The notes under the pieces: model-generated
Told to the model about the DNA's origin: nothing
Database searches by the model: none
Seen by the model: only the letters and a program-made list of their open reading frames with translations
Part shown: positions 26,983-33,918 of the stretch, piece by piece
Layout of the letters: the number at the start of each line of letters is the position of its first letter
Position numbering within the stretch: position 1 is the first letter of the stretch
NCBI GenBank assembly: GCA_017557195.1
Contig: JAFZAL010000085.1
Span: 1 to 48,126 of the forward strand
Source: Thermoguttaceae bacterium
GTDB taxonomy: Bacteria; Planctomycetota; Planctomycetia; Pirellulales; Thermoguttaceae
Length of the DNA: 48,126 nucleotides
Direction of reading: 5' to 3'
Made by a program: the position numbers and the translations under genes

Positions 26983-28356
26983 ATGAAACATTCAGTATTA
27001 ATAATTATCGCCGCTGCGCTGATTGGCGCGTTTTGTCAAACCCAAATTCAGGCGGCTGATCCCGCGCCGTGGAAAGTCGTATCGAGAGAGAACATTGCAT
27101 CAGTCTGGTCTGGAAATCCCGTTCAGTTCGCGTTCGTTCAAAAAGAAGGACAGCTGTTTATCGGCTTCTATTCCGGCGAGGACAAGAGCATGGTCATCGG
27201 TCAGAAGCGTCTGCCGGACGGAGACTGGAAGTTCAAAAAACTGGATACGAAAATCGGCTGGGATTCTCATAATTATATTACCATCGCGTTTGATAGGGAC
27301 AATTGTCTTCACGTCTGCGGGAACATGCATTGCGTTCCCATGATTTATTATCGATCGGCACAACCGCTGGATATAGAGTCTCTTGAACCGATAAATTGCA
27401 TGACAGCGGCGGGAACGACGATGGAAGAGCTTCGTCAGGCGAGGGAAAACAGAGTTACGTATCCGTCTTTTATGAGTTCTGTCGACGGCGCGCTGGTTTT
27501 CACGTATCGCGACGGGGCGTCCGGGAACGGAAGTCAGCTGTGGAACGTTTATGACCCGGACTCCAAAACCTGGAAACGGTTTTTGGACGCTCCCATGTTT
27601 GACGGCTTGGGGAAATGCAACGCCTATTTTAAAGGTCCGGTCAAGGGACCCGACGGCTGGTATCATATCGCGTGGGTTTGGCGTGACACGCCGGACTGCG
27701 CGACGAATCACGATTTGTCGTACATACGAAGTCGGGATTTGATCCATTGGGAAACCAGTCAGGGCGCGCCGCTGACGCTGCCTGTAACAGAGCGGACAGG
27801 TGAGGTTGTCGCGCCGCTGAAAAACGGCGAGGGACTGTTCAATCCGTTGGTTCAAATTGGGTTCGATACGCAAAATCGCGTTGTGCTAACGTACACGCGA
27901 TACGACGAAAACAAAAACAATCAAATCATGCAGGCGCGTCTGGAAAACGGCGTCTGGAAATATTATCAAACGACGGACTGGACGCATAGCTGGGTCTTTT
28001 CCGGCGGCGGGTGCATTCCGGGCGAATTGTCGTTCTCTGCCGTTCGATCCGAAAACGGGAAGCTGTATCAGTCGTGGAACCGGAAATATGAGAAGTCCGG
28101 GGACTTTGAACTGGACGCTGAAACGTTCAAACCAATCGGAGCCGCCCCGCCCAAGTCGAAAATCCCGGCGGAATGTTACAAAGTCGAGAACACGCAAGAG
28201 AATCAAGGTCGAAAGACGTTTGCTATGAATGATAAGACCAATCCAAATAGGCTGTACTTTTTCATCTGGGAAACGCTGCCGATAAACCGGGATCGACCGC
28301 ATAACGTCGTTCCGCAGCCCAGCCAATTGAGAATGTTTGTTTTGGAGCGAGAGTAG
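26983..28356 (+). CDS. Secreted BNR_4-type beta-propeller, GH145/PL24-like
   Basis: A 457-residue exported protein. ATG 26983 starts the signal peptide MKHSVLIIIAAALIGAFC; the open frame reads further upstream only because it crosses heptad repeats. The sequence fits the BNR_4 seven-bladed propeller group: DSHNYITIAFDRDNCLHVCG followed by NMH (about 114-116), then NPLVQIGFDTQNRVVLTYTRYD and WKYYQTTDW. This group includes GH145 alpha-L-rhamnosidases acting on rhamnose-glucuronate linkages and PL24/PL25 ulvan lyases; which activity applies cannot be told. Its neighbours are a GH106-like protein, a beta-helix protein and GH5, consistent with a rhamnose-rich polysaccharide. The TAG stop directly adjoins a heptad array. 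No Shine-Dalgarno sequence. Confidence 0.8.
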   Translation: MKHSVLIIIAAALIGAFCQTQIQAADPAPWKVVSRENIASVWSGNPVQFAFVQKEGQLFIGFYSGEDKSMVIGQKRLPDGDWKFKKLDTKIGWDSHNYITIAFDRDNCLHVCGNMHCVPMIYYRSAQPLDIESLEPINCMTAAGTTMEELRQARENRVTYPSFMSSVDGALVFTYRDGASGNGSQLWNVYDPDSKTWKRFLDAPMFDGLGKCNAYFKGPVKGPDGWYHIAWVWRDTPDCATNHDLSYIRSRDLIHWETSQGAPLTLPVTERTGEVVAPLKNGEGLFNPLVQIGFDTQNRVVLTYTRYDENKNNQIMQARLENGVWKYYQTTDWTHSWVFSGGGCIPGELSFSAVRSENGKLYQSWNRKYEKSGDFELDAETFKPIGAAPPKSKIPAECYKVENTQENQGRKTFAMNDKTNPNRLYFFIWETLPINRDRPHNVVPQPSQLRMFVLERE

Positions 28357-28455
28357 TTAGGCAGTAGGCAATAGGCAGTAGGCAGTAGGCAGTAGTGAGA
28401 ATGCGGATTTGATGGTAGCGTCTTTCTCGCAACTCGCCACTCGCAACTCGCAACT
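28351..28455. repeat. Heptad-arm element (GGCAGTA left, AACTCGC right)
   Basis: Left array GGCAGTA/GGCAATA from 28359, an A/T-rich middle, right array TCGCAAC/TCGCCAC (28427-28455). The left array is complementary to the right array of the preceding element, and the right array to the left array of both neighbouring elements. Confidence 0.83.
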
Positions 28456-28472
28456 ATATTGGAGAAATTATA

Positions 28473-30950
28473 ATGATAAAACGACTTTTTAGCGCAGGCG
28501 TTGTCGCGTTCGCGCTTATGATGAATGTAACAGTCGCAGACGAAGCGCAAAAGCCAACAGCGACTTTGGAGGAGAATTTTCAGACGGCGCCCATGATTCT
28601 GCCGGGCGATAAAATTTCTCTTAAGCCGCTGCCGTTGTGGCATACAAACGGAATCCTGACGGAAGAGCTGATTGACGAGTTCTTTGAAAAGGGAACGGAA
28701 AACGGGTTCGGCGGGTTCACGTTTTTACCGCTCGGTCGGACGCAGCCAAAGTACCTGTCGGACGAGTACTTCAGGCTCTTTGGGAAGGTTCTCGAATCCG
28801 CCAAAGCGCGGGGCGAGAAAGTCGTTTTCTACGACGACGTCGATTTCCCGTCCGGTTCCGCCTGCGGGGCGATGCTGGCGCAGTTCCCGGACTACTGCGT
28901 CAAACGTCTGGATATGGAATCATGGACGCAAACCGGCCCGAAGCCCAACGCAGAGTTCGTCTTTTCCCGTAAGCTGAATCAGAACTGGAAAGACGGCTAT
29001 ACCCAGGCGGCGGTCGCGATGAACCTCAAAACGTGGGAGCGAATCGACCTGACGCAAGCGAAGAATGCGGCTGTTACAGACGAAAAAATCGTCTGGACGG
29101 TTCCGGAAGGCGAATGGAAAGTCATGATTTTCTATTGTCTGACCGACAACCGCAAGGTGGACAACATGGATCCGGAAGCGATGAGGAAGTTCCTCACGCT
29201 GACGTACGATCAATTCTACAAGCGTTTCCCGGAGCATTTCGGAACGACGATTCCCATCTGCTTTTTTGACGATGTAACAATAACCCAAACGCAGGGTGGG
29301 CGCAACTGGACGCCGGGGTTTAACGCAAAGTATCAGCAGATGTACGGTCGAAGCCCTGCGCTGGATTATCCGGCTGCGTTCATGTCGATTGGCCCGGAAA
29401 CGGCGGTCGCCCGGGTTCGGCTGTGGACGGTCAGAAACGAACTCTTTTCCGACGGCTATCCGAAAGTCGTTCACGAATGGTGCGCTGAGCACGGAATGAT
29501 GTCTAGCGGGCACCCGCAAGGACCGTACGTAATTCAGCCGTGTAACATGTGCGGCGACGAGATGATGTTCCATCGTTCCAGCGACGCCCCGCTGTTCGAC
29601 TCGATTCATTACTACGGGCACGGCCGCGACGGGTTCAAGGTTCCCACGTCCGCCGCCAACAATCTGGATAAACCGCTGGTTCTGGTCGAAATCTACGGGA
29701 ATTATCGTGACGTCGTTCGAAACGGAAAACCGACCTTTGACGACAAAATGCTTTATCGCAGCGCGATGGAGATTTTCTGCCGCGGCGGAAACGTTCTCCT
29801 GCCGCACGGCATTTGGTCTGACCCGAAGACGATGTACATTCCCCCAGATATTTCGTGGCGAAACCCGAACCTCAACGGAACGCTGCCGCAGTACGGCGAC
29901 TGGGTCAGCCGAATCAGCCTCATCATGCGTTACAGCCGACACGTTGCCGATATCGGAATCGTCTACCCGATTGACAACCTCAAGTCGTACTTTTATTTTC
30001 ACGATAAATTCGCGCCGGGCGAACACCCGTTCGGATATTATATCCCGCCGGAGACGGACTACATGGCTGTCGGGAAAGCTCTCACGTCCAGCATTTACCG
30101 GGACTATACGTATCTGCACCCGGAGGTGATGCTGTCACGCTGTTCGATTGGGAAAAATGAGACGGGGCAGACGGTCTACAAGCTCAACAACGCTCAGAAT
30201 TACGAGCAGTATCAGGTTCTCGTCCTGACCGGTTCCGAAATAATTTCCTGGAAGACGCTGAAACAGGTTTACGAGTTCTGGAAACAGGGCGGGAAGGTTC
30301 TGGCAACAACGCGCTTGCCCAATCGGGCGGCAGAAGGCGCGGAGTTTGACGCCAAAATCGTTGCGTGGATTAAAGACATGTTCGACGTCGATCCCCGCGT
30401 TCAGGGCGAAGTCGAGGCGGCGACCTGTGGTCAGGACGACATTGTTCTGCCGGAGCATTATCGCGAGGTTCGAGAACTCAACAAAGACGGGCAGTTCCCC
30501 ATGACGTATCCGGGTATTGAACGTCAGACGCTGTCGGAGATACACCGCGACCGCGCCGTCTTTTTGCCGCAACCAACGCCCGCAGCGTTACAAAAGGCGC
30601 TGGACGAACTGATTGCCGTTCCCGATGTGAAAATCGTTTCCCATGACGGATCAGCCCTGCCGGAAAACAAAATTACTCCGCGTTGGGACTACGATTACGA
30701 CGGCATGATTCAGTACATTCATAAAGTCAAAGATGGGCGAGATTTTTACTTCGTCGCCAATTCGTCCAATTCAGATGTCGCGCTGGACGTAACGATTCGT
30801 GGAACGTTCAAGACTCTGGAAATCTGGAATCCGCTTACCGGCGCCCGAACGCCGATTGACGAATCCCAGCTGACGCGAACGTCCAACAGCGTTACGATTA
30901 GCAACTTATCGCTGCCGTCCGTTACCGCTGTGATTATTAGTTGCGAGTAG
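28473..30950 (+). CDS. Secreted GH106-like alpha-L-rhamnosidase family protein
   Basis: An 825-residue exported protein (signal peptide ends near VTVADE, residue 24). A GGAGAAA ribosome-binding site lies eight bases before the ATG, unusual in this window. The N-terminal part has PLWHTNGILTEELIDEFF and GFGGFTFLPLG, followed by YDDVDFPSGSACG, which correspond to the (beta/alpha)8 core of the GH106/GH2-like rhamnosidase group (usually YDE-x-x-WPSG). VVHEWCAEHGMMSSGHPQG lies near residue 345 and a beta-rich C-terminal domain ends the protein. It is shorter than many GH106 enzymes (over 900 residues). The catalytic Glu residues cannot be assigned with certainty. It sits among other pectin/ulvan-type enzymes. 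The last three codons and stop (GC-GAG-TAG) merge into the next heptad array. Confidence 0.75.
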   Translation: MIKRLFSAGVVAFALMMNVTVADEAQKPTATLEENFQTAPMILPGDKISLKPLPLWHTNGILTEELIDEFFEKGTENGFGGFTFLPLGRTQPKYLSDEYFRLFGKVLESAKARGEKVVFYDDVDFPSGSACGAMLAQFPDYCVKRLDMESWTQTGPKPNAEFVFSRKLNQNWKDGYTQAAVAMNLKTWERIDLTQAKNAAVTDEKIVWTVPEGEWKVMIFYCLTDNRKVDNMDPEAMRKFLTLTYDQFYKRFPEHFGTTIPICFFDDVTITQTQGGRNWTPGFNAKYQQMYGRSPALDYPAAFMSIGPETAVARVRLWTVRNELFSDGYPKVVHEWCAEHGMMSSGHPQGPYVIQPCNMCGDEMMFHRSSDAPLFDSIHYYGHGRDGFKVPTSAANNLDKPLVLVEIYGNYRDVVRNGKPTFDDKMLYRSAMEIFCRGGNVLLPHGIWSDPKTMYIPPDISWRNPNLNGTLPQYGDWVSRISLIMRYSRHVADIGIVYPIDNLKSYFYFHDKFAPGEHPFGYYIPPETDYMAVGKALTSSIYRDYTYLHPEVMLSRCSIGKNETGQTVYKLNNAQNYEQYQVLVLTGSEIISWKTLKQVYEFWKQGGKVLATTRLPNRAAEGAEFDAKIVAWIKDMFDVDPRVQGEVEAATCGQDDIVLPEHYREVRELNKDGQFPMTYPGIERQTLSEIHRDRAVFLPQPTPAALQKALDELIAVPDVKIVSHDGSALPENKITPRWDYDYDGMIQYIHKVKDGRDFYFVANSSNSDVALDVTIRGTFKTLEIWNPLTGARTPIDESQLTRTSNSVTISNLSLPSVTAVIISCE

Positions 30951-31005
30951 CTCTAAATTCGCCGAAGGCGAATCCCTACTGCCTATTGCCTACTGCCTAC
31001 TGCCT
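30937..31005. repeat. Heptad-arm element overlapping a gene end
   Basis: Left side ATTAGTTGCGAGTAG overlaps the end of the GH106-like gene. The core is TTCGCCGAAGGCGAA; the right side is TACTGCC/TATTGCC units (30976-31003). Confidence 0.8.
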
Positions 31006-31015
31006 TATTACACTC

Positions 31016-32137
31016 ATGAAATATTTACACTTTTTACTGATTGTCCTGTTTGCCACGACTGCCTACGGCGAGACGTTGCACGTTGGTCCAGATCAGGCGT
31101 TTTCACGTATTGAAGACGCCGTTGAGGCGGCAACGCCTGGTTCTAAAATAATCGTTATGCCGCACCCAAATGGCGAGCCGTACAAAGAGGTCAAATTAGT
31201 AATAGACAAACCGTACCTGATTATTCAGGCGGCCAACCCGAATCAACCCATTGTTCTTGACGGAGCAGGCGTTAACTATTCCGGCGCTGGTTCAACTCCC
31301 AGAGCGATTGTCCAGTTTAATTATGAGGGTTCCGGCAGTACGCTCGACGGTTTTGTTCTTCGCAACGCACATAACGATACGCACAACGCTGCCGGCGTGA
31401 GAATCTCGCAGGCGTGCAGCGTTACAATAACCCGGTGCGTAATTCATGACAACGATATGGGAATAATGAGCGACGGAGTTTTTGTACCACAGCGCGCTAA
31501 CCCAACGCCCCCACCCGATATCAATACGTCTGATAAAAAAACTCAAATACTCTATACATTGCCTGGTCCTATCTGTTCTAAACAGCTCATAACGTATTGC
31601 CGCATTACAGACAACGGGGCAGAGGAAGAGCCCGGGTACAATCACAATCTGTATCTCGGCGGGGACAGCGTTAAAATTCAGTATTCGGAAATCGCCCGGG
31701 CGAAGACGGGACACAACATTAAATGTCGCGTTCGTCGGGTTACTATTTCCAACTGTTCCATTCATGACGCCGCCAACCGAGAGATGGACTTTGTAGACAG
31801 CAAAGGTTTTACAGAAGGACCAGGAATTGCTGAGATTGTCAACTGTTCGATTAAAAAAGACCCTTTGTGTAAAGGAAATCGCAGCTGTATTCATTTTGGA
31901 AAAGACGGCGACTATCCTCACCCAGGCCTTTTGATTCTGAAAAATAACTTCATTGAAACGCCGTTTTCCTCGTCGGTTATTGAAATGACAGACGGGAACG
32001 GCGTCATCCTGAATGACAACGTCTTTTCCGATGCCGGATCGGGCGCTCCCGCAACGCTTGTAAAAAAGCATGGAAAGAGAAACGTGCAACAGTCTGGAAA
32101 TAAAATTCCAGAAAAATGGAAAATTGAGAACGAATAA
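31016..32137 (+). CDS. Secreted right-handed parallel beta-helix protein
   Basis: A 373-residue exported protein. ATG 31016 begins the signal peptide MKYLHFLLIVLFATTAYG; an upstream in-frame extension is repeat-derived and rejected. The start of the mature part, TLHVGPDQAFSRIEDAVEAATPGSKIIV, is the usual cap of pectate-lyase-type parallel beta-helices. It is followed by coils such as SGSTLDGFVLRNA, SVTITRCVIHDND and KIQYSEIARAKTGHNIKCRVRRVTISNCSIHDAAN. The repeated 'C-x-I-x-D/H-N' asparagine-ladder style fits. The group includes polysaccharide lyases, epimerases and non-catalytic proteins, and no catalytic set can be confirmed. Context suggests a role in pectin-like polymer breakdown. It ends with TAA directly before another heptad array. 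Confidence 0.78.
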   Translation: MKYLHFLLIVLFATTAYGETLHVGPDQAFSRIEDAVEAATPGSKIIVMPHPNGEPYKEVKLVIDKPYLIIQAANPNQPIVLDGAGVNYSGAGSTPRAIVQFNYEGSGSTLDGFVLRNAHNDTHNAAGVRISQACSVTITRCVIHDNDMGIMSDGVFVPQRANPTPPPDINTSDKKTQILYTLPGPICSKQLITYCRITDNGAEEEPGYNHNLYLGGDSVKIQYSEIARAKTGHNIKCRVRRVTISNCSIHDAANREMDFVDSKGFTEGPGIAEIVNCSIKKDPLCKGNRSCIHFGKDGDYPHPGLLILKNNFIETPFSSSVIEMTDGNGVILNDNVFSDAGSGAPATLVKKHGKRNVQQSGNKIPEKWKIENE

Positions 32138-32188
32138 TCGAGTCTCGCTTTGCGACTATTCCCTATTCCCTACTCCCTATTCCCTAAA
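32138..32188. repeat. Heptad array (TATTCCC dialect), right arm only
   Basis: After a short TCGCTTTGCGA palindrome, four to five TATTCCC/TACTCCC units run to 32186, just before the GH5 start codon. There is no left arm. Confidence 0.8.
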
Positions 32189-32192
32189 TATT

Positions 32193-33755
32193 ATGTTACA
32201 TTCCCGAATCCTCCCCATTCTGACGGTTTTATTATTGACGATTCCCGCGTACGGACAGGTGGAACTGTCTAACGGCGATTTCTCCAAAACAACAGCTGCG
32301 CAACTGGCGTCTGACTGGGGCGTGAACGGCGATACAACGTCCGTTGTAAATGAAAAGATCGATGGGAAAGACGTCCCGGTTTTACGTCTGACGGTAAAAC
32401 AGCCGCGGTCGAACGTGATGGTTTATCGCCGTATGTATCTTCCGAAGAATCCACCCAAAGCTCTTAAAGTTCAGTTGAAAGTTCGATACGAGAACGTTCA
32501 GTCCGGGGCGCAGAACTGGAACGATGGGCGGGTTATTATGAACTTCAAATCGTCCGATGGCAAGACGCTTTCGCCGACGCCGCACGTGCCGACGTTCAAA
32601 GGAACGTCCGACGGCTGGAAGAACGTTGAGTACGTTGTTGCCGTTCCAGAGGGAGCGGAGTTTGTCGAGCTGATGCCGTATTTCCTTCAGGCGCAGTCCG
32701 GGACTATGGACTTCGCGGCAATTCAAGTCAGCGCGACCGATCAGGCGCCGCCGGTGAAGAAAGAACGCCCCCGCGTTCAGGCGAAGCCGTCAACTGTTCA
32801 GACGCCGCGTGATGTAACAGGACTGTCAGAGCCGATTCGCGTGTCGGGGAATAGAATTGTCGATCGACAAGGCAAAGAGGTTTGGCTGCAGGGCGTCTGC
32901 ATAGACTCTTTGGAATGGAGCGCAGGCGGCGAGCATATCGAGCAAAGCGTTGCGGTCGCTCTGAACGACTGGAAGGCAAATGTCGTTCGGCTTCCAGTCA
33001 ACGAGGAATTCTGGTTCGGTCTGAACAAATGGCAAAACGACGGCGGGGAGAAGTACCGTCAGCTGGTCGACCGCGTTGTCGCGCTGTGCGCTGAACGCAA
33101 GGCGTATCTGGTTCTCGACCTGCACCGGTTCGGGACGCCGAAAGAAGAACATCGAAAATTCTGGTCGGACGCCGCTATTCGATACAAGAATCACCCAGCC
33201 GTCATTTTTGAACTGTTTAACGAGCCGCATGGCATCGATTTGGAAACGTGGCGCTCGTCCATGCAGTCGCTTCTCGACGCAGTTCGACAAACCGGGGCGA
33301 ACAACCCTGTTATTGTCGGCGGTTTGGACTGGGGCTTCGATTTATCCGGCGTTGCCAGCGGCGAGTTTGTTTTGACAGATACAAAATCCGGTCGAGGGAT
33401 TATTTATTCGTCACATATTTATCCGTGGAAGACGGGGTGGCAGAAAGCGTTTCTCGACGCTGCGAAGAAATACCCGATTTTTATCGGCGAGGTCGGAAAC
33501 CTGCGTTCGTGGGACGATTTCAGCTTCATTCCCAAAAGCGCTCAAAATGAAGTCGTTGGAATGGACAGTCCATGGCCGGCGGACATGCTGGGCGTGATTC
33601 AGCATTACCGGCTCAACTGGACGGCGTTCAGCTTTCACCCGACGTGCGGACCCAACGTCATTAAAGATTGGGACTATACGCCCACAGAATTCTGGGGCGT
33701 ATACGTCAAACAGGCGTTGGCGGGGAAGCAGTTCAAGACAAAAAGGTTGCGATGA
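32193..33755 (+). CDS. Secreted glycoside hydrolase family 5 (cellulase-like)
   Basis: A 520-residue exported protein with ATG 32193 starting the signal peptide MLHSRILPILTVLLLTIPAYG. Residues 22-182 look like a beta-sandwich carbohydrate-binding domain (VELSNGDFSK ... MDFAAIQVSA), joined by a Pro/Lys linker to a GH5 catalytic domain (about 212-515). The acid/base is Glu344 in VIFELFNEPHG and the nucleophile Glu433 in IFIGEVGN; VVRLPVNEEFW and LVLDLHRFG supply other conserved residues. GH5 covers beta-1,4-glucanase, mannanase and related activities. It lies last in the glycosidase block. The in-frame extension to 32070 overlaps the beta-helix gene and crosses repeats, so it is not used. No Shine-Dalgarno sequence. 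Confidence 0.9.
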   Translation: MLHSRILPILTVLLLTIPAYGQVELSNGDFSKTTAAQLASDWGVNGDTTSVVNEKIDGKDVPVLRLTVKQPRSNVMVYRRMYLPKNPPKALKVQLKVRYENVQSGAQNWNDGRVIMNFKSSDGKTLSPTPHVPTFKGTSDGWKNVEYVVAVPEGAEFVELMPYFLQAQSGTMDFAAIQVSATDQAPPVKKERPRVQAKPSTVQTPRDVTGLSEPIRVSGNRIVDRQGKEVWLQGVCIDSLEWSAGGEHIEQSVAVALNDWKANVVRLPVNEEFWFGLNKWQNDGGEKYRQLVDRVVALCAERKAYLVLDLHRFGTPKEEHRKFWSDAAIRYKNHPAVIFELFNEPHGIDLETWRSSMQSLLDAVRQTGANNPVIVGGLDWGFDLSGVASGEFVLTDTKSGRGIIYSSHIYPWKTGWQKAFLDAAKKYPIFIGEVGNLRSWDDFSFIPKSAQNEVVGMDSPWPADMLGVIQHYRLNWTAFSFHPTCGPNVIKDWDYTPTEFWGVYVKQALAGKQFKTKRLR

Positions 33756-33772
33756 GAGTTGCAAGTGGATGA

Positions 33773-33907
33773 AAGGCGGTAATGGAGTTCGCAAAGCGAA
33801 CGAAATTACGCATTCGCCGTCAGGCGAACCTGATTTCGGGTTCATTTTAGGTTTGCCTTCGGCAAACTGCGTAATTCCGCTCCCGTTGGTCGCTTCATTA
33901 CCGCCTT
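33773..33907. repeat. Multi-hairpin cruciform element between convergent genes
   Basis: Outer 12-bp stem AAGGCGGTAATG (33773-33784) / CATTACCGCCTT (33896-33907). Inside: hairpin TTCGC-AAA-GCGAA (33788-33800); an 8-bp stem ATTACGCA (33805-33812) / TGCGTAAT (33868-33875) enclosing TTCGCC-GTCA-GGCGAA (33813-33828), AACC/GGTT (33827-33842) and GTTTGCC-TTC-GGCAAAC (33851-33867). The TTCGCC/GGCGAA hairpin and the CCGCTCCCGTTGGTCGCT block recur in the heptad elements. Confidence 0.87.
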
Positions 33908-33918
33908 CCATTAATTGT

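Noticed and set aside
28920..30119. 399-codon minus-strand open frame
   Set aside because: Antisense to the GH106-like gene; long only because of codon bias on the coding strand.
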